This document shows positions 36,009-46,957 of a stretch of 64,000 nt of DNA, one piece after another. This DNA comes from Miscanthus floridulus (Eukaryota; Streptophyta; Magnoliopsida; Poales; Poaceae): positions 102,534,320 to 102,598,319 of the forward strand of contig NC_089584.1 of the NCBI RefSeq assembly GCF_019320115.1, read 5' to 3'. The position numbers were made by a program, and so were the translations under genes. The notes beneath the pieces were generated by a model, which was given only the letters and a program-made list of their open reading frames with translations, had not been told where the DNA came from and did no database searches. Positions within the stretch are counted from its first letter, which is position 1; every line of letters starts with the position of its first letter.

Positions 36009-38685
36009 ATGGCCCCTCCCATGCAGCACCCGTTGTACCCTATTCTGGAGGTGGGGTACGACGACCAGCACCGAGCACACATCTTGAGTGACAACGACGC
36101 AGAGGTGTCCTTGCCTCCTTTGAGGCCCCACACTCACACCAGGACACATTAGTGGGACGAGCGTTATACGCCGTACATACGGTGTGCTGGCTTCCTCGAG
36201 CTTGTCCGTGCTATCAACCATGGTCTTCCGCCCCTTGATCCAGTACTACTTACTGCAGCTGTGGACAAATGCGAGTGCATTCTTTGTACATAAACTTTCT
36301 TATAACAAATTGGAGGCAACTAACAGTCGTTCTATTCTTATAATAGGTGGAGGCCTGAGACCCACACATTCCACCTACCTTGTGGCGAGATGACCTTGAC
36401 GTTGCAGGATGTCAAGGCTATTTTAGGCCTTCGGTTGGGGGGGCTTCCAGTGATAGAAATAGTTGACAACGATCACTGAAGGGAGCTGGTGGCTCAGTTT
36501 ACTAGTTTTCTTCCACTGGACGACGATGGTTCCAAGAAAAATAAGTGAGTAATTCAAGCCTATTTAATACTTGCATTGCTTTACAACTGGCATCGGGTCT
36601 TATTTTCTTTGATCAATTATAGGAAAAGTTTCAGTGTTTCGTTGTCCTGGATCACAGAGCGCTTTGAGTACTTGGACCCACAAGCTAAGGAGGCACAAAT
36701 CGACAGGTTCACTCGAGTGTGGCTCTAGCACTTTCTTGGTGCTTTCCTCTTCCCAGACATCTCGGGCAACACCATCAGCTAGATCTTCCTTGACATACTT
36801 CGTCAGTCGTGGGAGAACATAGCGGGGTACAGCTAGGGCAGCGCAGTCCTAGCATGGACGTATCGACAGCTATGCGTTGTCTGCTGTCGCACCTCAGGAC
36901 ATGCGAATCTTGGGGGTTGCTCCTACCTACTCCAGGTTTGGTGTTGGGAACGATTGTCCGTTGGGAGGCCCCTTAATAATAGTTTACCGGTAAGTACTTT
37001 GGTTCATTATATTCTTCCAGGTAGTTAGATATGATAAGATTATTTGTTGCTAATTCATTATCGTCTTCAATTCAGCAATGGAACGGGCATGATACACTCT
37101 CTACAGCTCTGTATATCTAGACGGAAGCACAGTTAGTTAGAGGAAATGCGTGGCACAAGTATAGGGAGTATACGAACGGTCTCGACGTCCTAACACAGCA
37201 CCAGGTTACGCTCTCTATACTATCGTAGCAGTGTCTTCTTCGATGTACACTATATCACAACCTAACACAATTACGAAATTTTAGGTGTTTTGGTGTCCTT
37301 GGGATTCTTCGGAGCTCCAGGACTATCTGAGTCCTGTCACTAGGGATGAGTCACACGAGTATCGCTGCGACGTCCCTCTTATTTTCTTCCATGTGGTCGA
37401 GATTCGCTTATCCATCCGGGTCTGCAGACAGTTTGGAAGAATGACAGGCTGCCCACCACCGCTTTACTCCACCAATCAAGTATTACACGAGTGCGTTATC
37501 GATTAATAACAATGCTACAATTCAGATGTGTGTTTGGTACAACTAATATCGTTTTGTTGTGGGTTTGACCGCAGGAAAAGGTATAAGACCAAGGATTGGC
37601 GCGTGACACACAGCTCATACATCCATTTGTGGTAGACCAGGGTACCACATGCGGTCCTTGCGGGTCCTCCACACGACCAGCACACCTTTGATGAGTACCT
37701 ATGGTGGCTTCACAGGTCTATGAGGACACATATCAAGCCTCCGTACACTGACATGGCGATTGACGAGGACTCGGAGGAAGATGTCATCGAAGATGTGTAC
37801 GACGTTACCACTAGGGAGGACACACAGCTACAGAGAGCCCCGCTTTAAAGATACATGGTAAGATACTTAAATGGTATAATTTGTTATCCTTTTAGTATTA
37901 AGTATGTGTACTAAAACTATCCGACCGCGTTTCTGTACCCAGGCGACACAATTGCAAGGCTGTCCAATGAAGCAGCATTCCGGCTTCACGAGTCTAGAGG
38001 GTAGGGGCCAGGCGTTCTCGCAGCTTTTGTGGAGGTAAACATAAACTTATCCGTTTCGAAAATATGTCTTTATTGTATATGCATTTGGATAATGAACTAA
38101 CTTTAACGTCTATTTATGCAGAAGGTGAAGAAGAGCTGCAGGAAGCTGGCTCAGAAGTTGAGCTGCATGGACACTCCTTACGAGGAACCGCCACTTCCCG
38201 CGCGGTCGGGTGGCACGTCTTCAGCCTCTTTGAGGACACTAGCCGGCTCTTCTCAGCCGTTGACGCAGGGTGCCACTTCCGCGGTGCGTACACCACCACA
38301 TCATAGCGCTGGGAAGGACCCTGCAACCGAGGACGAGGAGGAGGACGATGACGACGACGACGAACCCCTGGGCTTCCACGGACAACACGCCCAGTGGGAC
38401 GAATGGCCGCAGGACGAGATCGGCATGTCTCAGCTAGGTGGTGCCCCGTTTGGCACCCAAGGAGCCTCACAGGTACTAACAAAGATAGTTTATTTCAATA
38501 CGTAGGCTCCATGAACTAACGGTCATAAATAATTATAATTAATCGTGCGTATCATATACCTGCAGGGTACGGGCCGTACGCACCGTCGACGCGACCATAC
38601 CGACGTTTGCTACACTCCCAATATGTTGCCAACAAATCCGAAGAGACAGAGGCGTCCGAGGGATCCTTACACTCCTAGGTCTTAG
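36009..38685 (+). pseudogene. Plant mobile domain (PMD) pseudogene, copy B
   Basis: Exons by comparison: 36009-36268, 36347-36544, 36623-36989, 37076-37204, 37285-37490, about 37562-37857, 37943-38034, 38122-38472 and 38566-38685. Motifs: PETHTFHLPCGEMTLTLQDV, RFEYLDPQAKEAQIDRFTRV, NLGGCSYLLQVW, CPWDSSELQDYL, RRDHTDVCYTPN and the basic tail PKRQRRPRDPYTPRS. Exon 8 encodes a long acidic stretch (EDEEEDDDDDDEP). Lesions differ from copy A: Gln to stop in exon 1, a lost exon 1 donor (GGT to AAT), a lost exon 6 acceptor (AG to TG), and several Trp-to-stop changes. Only a small part remains open in any frame. Confidence 0.8.
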
Positions 38686-39079
38686 TTTGTTTAGGTCAAA
38701 CGAATATTGGCATCCGAAACTTGCAGGGTTATTTGGTTATGTTTATGTCAAACTTATGTCAAAACAATGAATATGTTATGTGGCAGCTTGTCAACTTGCT
38801 TCTTATTTGTTTCGTTGAGTCGTGGCACCACTGTCGGCGAGATTAAGTACCCTACGTTCGGGAACCGGCAGTCCTGGCGTATCTGGACACCGGTGGTAAT
38901 TTTTCGTAATTGATTAGTTAAAATGGTGCATAACCGTATTATGAAAGACGAAAAACTAATCATTGGCTTATCAAATTTTCTATTCGGCCGTGAAAAAAAC
39001 TCAACAAAATACGGGCGCGACGCGTTTCGATTCTACCATTCAGGTAGCCCGGGCCGGCGGTAGGTGCAGCGGCCAGGTG

Positions 39080-39356
39080 GTGTGGCTGCTCGCGCGGTAT
39101 GGTCGGTCCAGCCGCGCCACTCAACAGGGCGCGGCACTGCCGCGCCATGGTCGGTGGCGCGGCAGGACCCGCCACGTCAGCACCCCCCGGCCGGCCCGCG
39201 CCACGTCAGCCCTGTGCCGCGCCACCATGCATGGCGCGGCACAGGCATTTGGCAGCGCCAGGGCAATAGGCATGGCCAAAAGTGTTAGTTCAAAAAAACG
39301 ACAGTGTTAGATTTAAAATTATATTCAAAAAAAAGGATTAAAATTAAAAAAAATTC
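39080..39356 (-). repeat. Right TIR of element B
   Basis: Inverse of 33221-33461, GC-rich with GCCGCGCCATGG and ATGCATGGCGCGGCAC. It keeps the AT-rich tip that the left copy has lost. Confidence 0.8.
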
Positions 39357-40365
39357 TTTGAAGCCTGGGCAATTCTCGCCGGACGTATGAAAAACAGCAT
39401 CAACAGTTTGAAAGAGTACACTGTGTTAGAAAGTTCAGTGGTGTGAATGTGGAATTGGATTCGTTCTCCTTTTCCTTTTTCCCCCTTTCTTTGGACAGAA
39501 CTGGCATCAGATTCACCCACGTGAAAGATGGATATTTTTAGATAAAGGAACAAAATTAACATCTGAGGATGTGAAAGATGGATATGGACCACATAAAAGA
39601 TACAAATCTGCCTAGCCTGCTTCATTTGTTTATTAAGGGTAAAATTCATTTTCAATCTTTAACTTGCACAACTTTTCACATTAATATGATTTTCAACCTT
39701 CAACTATAAAATTAGGTATCAGACACCTTCCAAATGCGGAAACTGGACAAATTTAGTATTCTAGCTGGTTTCAAAGTTGGTTTCTATTTTTCAAAAATAA
39801 TAAAATACTAATTTCATCTCTAAAAATTATCTAAGAAATTTATATTAAATAGAAAAATGTGAAACTTAAAAAAAACAAATGTGAAACTAGTACCCATTTC
39901 TCTTTAAAAATGTGAAACATCATTAGTCTTTGAACCTTTCATCCTTCCATTTAGAAATACATATTCTTATTATCAAGTTGTTTATGTAACTTTATTTCAA
40001 TTAACAATAAAGCTTATCTTATTAGAATTTGGTTATGCTGATATAGGGTCTCTTTGGTTCCCTTGCCTTGCCTAACTCGGCAAGCAAATCCTGGCTAGCT
40101 CAAGCTAGCCGATTTGGCTCACCCAGAGCAGCAAGCAAGACAGTATAAAATCTTGCTAGCACAGAAATTGAGGTAACCTAGCTAAACAACCAAACGAATA
40201 GCCCACTTCAACTTCTAGATGGGTAAGGTGATACAGTAGACAGTACTGGGCAAGACATCAAAGCACGCCGGTGTTGGTGTCGAGCGACCCGTGAATGACT
40301 TCAGTATTCACTTGCCGTCGATGAGATCATGCTAGCCCTGGAACGCGCGCTACGCTGCTCGGGTG
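39357..40365. other. Intergenic between elements B and C, part 1
   Basis: AT-rich, no gene. At about 40048-40205 an imperfect inverted-repeat unit (GGGTCTCTTTGGTTCCC at one end, AACAACCAAACGAATAGCCC at the other) may be a small MITE. Confidence 0.4.
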
Positions 40366-40580
40366 AGCCCTTCTTTAGTTTCACTTCAAAATTCTAAAAA
40401 AGTACTACAGTATTTATCGTATTAAATATTTACGACCCGTGCATAGAGCATTAAATATAGACGAAAAAATTAATTACATAGTTTAGTAAAAAAATTACAA
40501 GACGAACGTTTTAAGCATAATTAATTCATATTTAAACATTAATTACTAAATAAAAACAAAAATGCTATCGTAACACTAAA
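40366..40580. mobile_element. Truncated MITE, AGGCTTAAAAGAT type
   Basis: GCCCTTCTTTAGTTTCAC, then GCATTAAATATAGACGAAAA, ACGTTTTAAGCATAATTAAT. It matches the left half of the family also seen at 41523-41766. Confidence 0.5.
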
Positions 40581-40845
40581 TTCCAACTTTCTAGAATTAA
40601 ACACGCGCTGACACGAAGAGCACGAGAAACGCGCACAACGGTAGGAAGCAGTAACAGTAAAAATGAATAAATAATATTGCATAGTGGTTGAACAATAACA
40701 AACAGTGCACAAGTGAATGAACAGTCGTGAACAGGTAGCAGCGAACAGTGTTCGGACATAGTGCCGTAACCAGTGCTGGATAGTGCCCGATGTCCTGAGC
40801 ATCCTCGAATTTATTCGCACACGAGAGTCGGGACATGTTAACTCC

Positions 40846-40848
<3 letters not shown>

Positions 40849-40906
<58 letters not shown>
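40849..40906. repeat. TA microsatellite
   Basis: About 29 TA units, uninterrupted, between two MITE fragments. Confidence 0.95.
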
Positions 40907-40909
<3 letters not shown>

Positions 40910-41155
40910 TATTAAATATAAATTAAAAAAATAACTAATTATATATATTGTGACTATTTTATGAGACAATTTTTTAAACCTAATTAGTTTATGATTTGAC
41001 AATATGATGCTACAGTAACATGTGCTAATGATGGATTAGTTAGGCTTAATAAATTTGTCTAGCGGATTATTGAGGATTTATGTAATTTATTTTATTATTA
41101 CTATCCGAACACTCTTACGTGACATTCGATGTGACACACCTAAACTTTAGCCCCT
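40907..41155. mobile_element. MITE fragment, AGGCTTAAAAGAT type
   Basis: Contains GTATTAAATATAAATTAA, AAACCTAATTAGTTTATGATT, GGATTAGTTAGGCTTAATAA and ends ACCTAAACTTTAGCCCC. It is degenerate. Confidence 0.5.
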
Positions 41156-41202
41156 AGATTTAAACACCACCTTAATCTTATATATAGCACGTAAGTATAT
41201 TA

Positions 41203-41412
41203 CTCCATTCGTTCCAAATTATAAGTTATTTTAATTTTTTCTTGAAAAGTCAAAGCATCTCAAGTTTGACCAAAACTATGGAGAGAATTATAAAAATTTA
41301 CAACATCTATCAAATATGTATACTATAAAAATATAATTAATAAAAAAAATCTAAGTTGAGATGCTTTGATTTTTAAAGAAAGTTGGAACGACTTAATTTG
41401 GGACGGTGGGAG
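41203..41412. mobile_element. Stowaway MITE
   Basis: Left end CTCCATTCGTTCCAAATTAT, right end TTTGGGACGGTGGGAG, flanked by TA (41201-41202 and 41413-41414). The interior has the usual inverted AAGTCAAAGCATCTCAAGTT / GAGATGCTTTGATTTTT blocks. Confidence 0.85.
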
Positions 41413-41522
41413 TACATCATACACGGAGCACAGGTGTAGCGCGTACGCCAACAAATGTATCTTGCTTTCCCTCTTTACACCACGCCGAGCTGTTCCAGCA
41501 AAATGTCAACAGACCTAACCAG

Positions 41523-41766
41523 GGGCCAGTTTGGATGCTAAAATTTTTGGCAAAAAACTACTGTAGCGTTTTCGTTGTTATTTGGTAATTAGTGTCCAAT
41601 GATAGTGTAATTAGGCTTAAAAGATTCGTCTCGTGGATTTCGTCTAAACTGTGTAATTAGTTTTATTTTTTATTTATATTTAATGCTTCATACATGCGTC
41701 TAAAGATTCGATGTGACGGGGAATCTTGAAAAGTTTGGCATTTTGGGGTGCAACTAAACAGGGCCC
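41523..41766. mobile_element. MITE, AGGCTTAAAAGAT type
   Basis: Ends GGGCCAGTTTGGATGC and GCAACTAAACAGGGCCC. The interior has GTAATTAGGCTTAAAAGATT and ATTCGATGTGACGGGGAATC. It is the best-preserved member of this family in the window. Confidence 0.75.
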
Positions 41767-41807
41767 AGACTGCAAAGACTGTTGGACTGATCAATCAATC
41801 TCGACAG

Positions 41808-42069
41808 GAATTTTTTTTATTTTAACACTTTTTGATAATTAATTTTAAATCTAACACGGTGAGTTTTTTTTAAACTAACACTTTTGGCTGCGCCTATTGC
41901 CCTGGCGTGGCTAAATGCCTGTGCCGCGCCATGCATGGTGGCACGACAGAGGTCTAACGTGGCGACGACCGGTTTAGGTGACCGTTGACGTGGCAGCTCT
42001 TGCCGCGCCACCTACCTTGGCGCGGCAGTGCCACGCCCTGATCCATGGCGCGGTAGAGCCGAATAAATA
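41808..42069 (+). repeat. Left TIR of element C
   Basis: Inverse of 45990-46256. AT-rich for 65 bp, then GC-rich with alternating GCCGCGCCA and TGGCGCGGCA blocks, ending at the TATA-like AATAAATA. Confidence 0.9.
42062..42069 (+). promoter_or_regulatory. Putative TATA box in TIR of element C
   Basis: AATAAATA at the inner edge of the TIR, aligned with those of A and B. The GC-rich leader downstream ends at CTCCTAAG|GTACC (about 42285), a good splice donor, and an acceptor TAACAG precedes the ATG at 42842. Confidence 0.45.
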
Positions 42070-42841
42070 CCATGTGGCCGGCCGCCCGCCCACACGCACC
42101 CTGCCCGCCCGCCTGCCGCCAGCGCCCGCACTCGCCCATCCGCCGCCAGCGCCTGTCCGGCCATGCCGCGCCCGTGCTCGCCCGGCCTCGCCCACCCGAC
42201 CACGTCGCGCCCGGCCACTCCCGTCGCGTAGCGCCCGCGCCGGCCACGCCACGAACGCCGGCGCATTAAGGCCGCCCGCTCCTAAGGTACCTCCTCTCGA
42301 TTTCATATTTGTTTTTGCTTATTATTGTTTTAGGATAATTAGTGATTTAGGATTGTTAGTAGTTTAGGATAGTTAGGGTTGATTTTATATATTTTTTATT
42401 ATTATTGATTTAGGATAATTAGTGATTTAGGATAGTTAGTAATTTAGGATAGTTAGGGTTTTATGATTGATTTTGATTTATGATAGTTAGTGATTTAGGA
42501 TAGTTAGGTTAGTGAATTTGTTTGTGATTTACGTAGGTTTGAGGTTGTGTGTTCTAGTATAGTTAGGATTTTGGGTTTCGAGATTGTTTATGTATTTATT
42601 ATTTAGTTTATAGTTAGTTATTTAGGTAGGGATTTTGGGTATAAATACTAGTTTACTCTAAACCCAAAAGGGTTTAGGTATTTTAGGGATTAATTATGTA
42701 TTTATTATCTAGTATAGTTAGGATTTTGGGTTTAGGGATTTAGGATAGTTAGGTTAGTGATTTGTTTGTGAACTTACTAATGTTAATTTAAATTTTGTTA
42801 ATTTGAATACTCTAACACTTTGTTTATCAATTCATAACAGG

Positions 42842-45507
42842 ATGGCTCCTCCCATGCAGCACTCGTTGTACCCCATTTTTGAGGTGGAGTACGAACGACG
42901 ACCAGTATCGAGCACACATCTTGAGTGATAATGACGCAGAGGTGGTCTTGCCTCCTTTGAGGCCCCGCACGCACACCAGGGCGCACCAGTGGGACGAGCG
43001 TTATGCGCCGTACATACGGCGTGCCGGCTTCCTCGAACTTATCCGTGTTGTCAACCACAGTCTTCCGCCCCTTGACCTAGCACTACTTACTGCAACTGTA
43101 GACAGGTGCGAGTGCATTCTTTGTACGTAAACTTTCTTCTAACAAATTTAAGGCAACTAACAGTCGTTTTATTCTTATAATAGGTGGAGGCCTAAGACCC
43201 ACACGTTCTACCTACCTTGTGGCGAGATGACCTTGACGTTGTAGGATGTGAAGGCTATTTTAGGCCTTCGGTTGGGGGAGACTTCCAGTGATAGTTGACA
43301 ACGATCACCGGAGGGAGCTGGTGGCTCAGTTTACTAGCTTTCTTCCACCGGACGACGATGCTTCTAAGAAAAATAAGTGAGTAATTCAATCCTATTTAAT
43401 ACTTGCATTGCTTTCCTGCAGCTATGGGGTCTCATTTTCTTTGGTCAATTTTAGGAAAAGTTCCGGGGTTTCGTCGTCCTGGATCATGGAGCGCTTTGAT
43501 TACTTGGACCCATAGGCTGAGGAGGCTCTGATCGACAGGTTCGCTCGTGTGTGGCTCTGGCACTTTCTTGGTGCTTTCCTCTTCCCAAACGCATCGGGCA
43601 ACATGATCAGCTGGATGTTCCTTGACATACTATGACAGCCGTGGAAGAACATAGCGGCGTACAGCTGGGGCAGCGTAGTCCTAGCATGGACGTGTCGACA
43701 GCTATGCGTTTCCTACCGTTGCACCTCAGGATATGCGAACCTTGGGGGTTGCTCGTACCTACTTCAGGTGTGGTGTTGGGAATGATGGCCCGTTGGAAGG
43801 CCCCTTAATAATGGTTTACCGGTAAATACTTCGGTTCACTATATTTTTTAAGGCGGTTACATATGAATTCATTATTAATGGCCAATTCATTATCGTGTTC
43901 AATGCAGCGATAGAACGGGCAGGATACACTCCCTATAGCTCTGTATATCTAGACAGAATCAGTATTAGTTAGAGGGAATGTGTGGTGCAAGTACAGGAAG
44001 TACACGAACGGTCTCGACGTCCTGACACAGCATCAGGTTACGCTCTCTTTACTATCATACATGTGTCTTGTTTGATCTACACTATATCACAACCTAACTC
44101 AATTACGAAATTTCAGGTGCATTGGTGTCCTTGGGATGCTCCGGAGCTCCAGGACTATCTCAGTCCTGTCACTAGGGACGAGTCAGACGTGTATCACTGC
44201 GATGTCTCTCTTATTTTCTTCCATGTGGTCGAGATTCACTTGCCCATTCGGGTCTGCAAATAGTTTGGGAGAATGACAGGCTGCCCACCACTACTTTACT
44301 CCATCAACCAAGAATTGCACGGGTACATTATCGATTAATAACAATGCTACAATCTAGAGGTATGTGGTACAACTAGCATCGTTTTGTTGCAGGTATGACC
44401 GCATAAAGAGGTACAAGACCAAGGATTGGCGCGTGACACACAGCTCGCGCATCCATTTGTGGTAGAACAGGATACGACATCCGGTCCATGCGGATCCTCC
44501 ACACGACAAGCACACCTTCAATGAGTACCTGCGCTAGCTTCATAGGTCTACGAGGACACATATCAAGCCCCCGTATACTGACGTGGCGATTGACGAGGAC
44601 TCGGAGGAAGATATCATCGAAGATGTGTACGACGTTACCACTAGGAAGGACACACAGCTATAGAGAGCCCCGCTACAAAGATACGTGGTAAGATACTTGA
44701 ATGGTACAATTTGTTATCCATTTGGTATTAAGTATGTATACTAAAACTGTTCAACCACGTTTCTGTACCCAGGCGACACAATTGTCGAGGCTGTCCAACG
44801 AAGCAGCGTACCGGCTTCATGAGTCTAGAGGGCTGGGGCCAGGCGTTCTCGCGGCTTTTGTGGAGGTAAACATAAACTTGTCCATTTCGAAAATGTTTGT
44901 TCAGTGTATATGCGTTTGAGAAATGCACTAACTTTAACGTCTATTTATGCAGAAGGTGAAGAAGACCTGCAGGAAGCTAGCTCAGAAGTTGAGCTACATG
45001 GACACTCCTTATGAGGAACCGCCACTCCCGACGTGGTCGGGTGCCACGTCTTCGGCCTCTTTGAGGACACCAGCCGGCTCTTCTTAGCAAATGACAGGTG
45101 TCACTTCCGCGGTGCGTACACCACCACATCATAGCGCTGGAAAGGACCCTGCAACCGAGGACAACGAGGACGACGATGACGACGACCCCCCGGGCTTCCG
45201 CAGACAGCATGACCAGTGGGACGATTAGCCGCAAGACGAGATCGGCATGTCTCAGCTAGGTGGTGTCCCGTTTAGTACCCAAGGAGCCTCACATGTAGTG
45301 TCAAAGATAGTTTATTTAAATACATAGGCTCTATGAACTAACGATCGTAAAGAATTATAAGTAATCGTGCGTATCATATACTTGCAGGGTACGAGCCGTA
45401 CGCGTCGTCGACACGACCATACCGACGTTGGCTACACTCCCAATGTGTTGCCAATAAATCCGAAGAGACAGAGGCGTCCGAAGGATCCTTACACTCTTGT
45501 GTCTTAG
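42842..45507 (+). pseudogene. Plant mobile domain (PMD) pseudogene, copy C
   Basis: Exons by comparison: 42842-43105, 43184-43376, 43455-43821, 43908-44036, 44117-44322, 44393-44687, 44773-44865, 44953-45294 and 45388-45507. It keeps Trp in HQWDERYAPYIRRAG, where A and B have stops. Lesions: a 4-bp duplication (ACGA) near 42893 in exon 1, which shifts the frame 50 bases after the ATG; a CAG-to-TAG-type stop in exon 3; stops in exons 6 and 8; and the exon 8 donor site changed from CACAG to CACAT. It has the same nine-exon plan and basic C-terminus (PKRQRRPKDPYTLVS) as the other copies. In the family, PMD proteins act with a PP7-like phosphatase in silencing; any role here is lost. Confidence 0.8.
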
Positions 45508-45989
45508 TTTGTTAGGTCAAACGAATATTGGCGTCCGAAACTTACAGGGTTATTTAGTTATGTTATGTCAAACTTATGTCAAAACAATGAAAATGTTATG
45601 TGTCTGCTTGTCAACTTGCGCACGGACTTTATTTATCTGTTTTATATTCGTTTCTTTACGCCGCGACAGCACTGCCGGCGAGATTAAGTACCAACTAGTT
45701 CGGGAACCGGCAATCCCAGCGTATCTCGACGCCGGTAGCAATTTTTCATAATCGATTAGTTAAATTGGTGGTTAATCATATTATGAAAGACGGAAAACAA
45801 ATCATTGACTTATCAAATTCTCTATTCAGCCGTGAAAAAAATCAACAAAAGACAGAAACAAATCTACTATTAATTTTACGTCAAGCAATACTTAGAATAA
45901 CTCCCACTATCGGCACGACGCGTTCGGATTAAACCGTTCAGGTACCGCTGGCCGGGCGGCGGACGCGGTGGCCAGGCGGGACTAGGCGT

Positions 45990-46256
45990 GATATTTATTC
46001 GGCTCTGCCGTGCCACGGATCAGGGCGCGGCACTGCCGCGCCAAGGTAGGTGGCGCGGCAAGAGCTGCCACGTCAACGGTCACCGAAACCGGTCGTCGTC
46101 ACATCAGACCTCTGCCGCGCCACCATACATGGCGCGACACAGGCATTTGACCGCGCCAGGGCAATAGGCGCGGCCAAAAATATTAGTTTAAAAAAAACTT
46201 ACAGTGTCAAATTTAAAATTAGTTATCAAAAAGTGTTAAATTTTTTTTAAAAAATC
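45990..46256 (-). repeat. Right TIR of element C
   Basis: Inverse of 41808-42069, including the TATA-like block (ATATTTATTCGG), so a promoter could also fire inward from this end on the minus strand. Confidence 0.9.
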
Positions 46257-46265
46257 TCTCGACAG

Positions 46266-46957
46266 TGTAGTGGCATGGCTCATTCAGATATCTGCACACA
46301 CCACTCGTTACCGTGCGCATGCAGCAGACCATGATCCACAGTTCCACGCGACCAAGAAGCCGTGAAGAACGGGGAGCGCGCAGGATCACACAACCAAGAC
46401 CGAGAGCCACACGACTGAGAAGCCACCTGTCGCGCACTAGGGCCGGTACATGTACGCACGTGCAACGTGCAACATTGTTGCCCGGCGCTGGCCCCGTAGC
46501 GCAGCGAAAAGTGTCAGCCAGCTGCAGTCCCCCGGGCCGGTCCTGCCTAGGCAGCGAATCCACTTGGCACTACTGGTGCTCGTGCTTTGGAAGAAAACAA
46601 CGGTTCGCAGATGGTGACCGAGAGTCCGAGAGGCTAGAGACTAGAGAGCAACGTAACACAGCACGTATGGGCACTCACAGCCAACACGACAGACGCTCGC
46701 TCTGTTGTTCGTGTGCGCCGCCCGGACAGGCCCATCATTCCCCGAGAGTCCGAGACCCGAGTCTTGTGCGCCGCCCGGACGGGGTGCTCGCCCTACTCAT
46801 CGCCTCGTTATAAACGGCTCGTATTCGTATAGCTCTGCCGGTTTCGGGAGCAAACGCGCGAGCCGTCAGACACTTGCATCGTGTGGGGTGTGCGACACCG
46901 ATACGCGCCCGGCAGGCACCCAGCAGCTGCTAGCCACTGTGTAGCGAGCGAGCGAGG
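46266..46957. promoter_or_regulatory. PAO upstream region with TATA box
   Basis: GC-rich upstream DNA. TATAAA at 46809-46814 lies 144 bp before the ATG and is the only well-placed TATA box. Element C is inserted only about 550 bp upstream of it, so this MULE may have displaced older promoter sequence. Confidence 0.55.

Larger units (their letters stand above)
33221..39356 (+). mobile_element. Mutator-like element B carrying a PMD gene
   Basis: Ends in AAAATTAAAAAAAATTC at 39356. The left end lacks about 50 bp of the AT-rich tip but keeps the TTTTTTTTAAAAACTAACAC block. The flanks share TTTGAAGC (33213-33220 and 39357-39364), 8 of an expected 9 bp. The terminal repeats are about 33221-33461 and 39080-39356. 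Removing the nested 33535-35348 element leaves about 4.3 kb. The gene inside is a PMD pseudogene in the same orientation as in A and C. Confidence 0.85.
41808..46256 (+). mobile_element. Mutator-like element C carrying a PMD gene
   Basis: The best copy: 4449 bp with a perfect 9-bp target duplication TCTCGACAG at 41799-41807 and 46257-46265, diagnostic of Mutator-type transposition. The terminal inverted repeats are about 41808-42069 and 45990-46256, starting GAATTTTTTTTATTTTAACA. The only gene is a PMD pseudogene. No nested insertion is present, so this copy defines the element's natural structure: TIR with promoter, leader exon, leader intron, nine coding exons, TIR. Confidence 0.93.
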
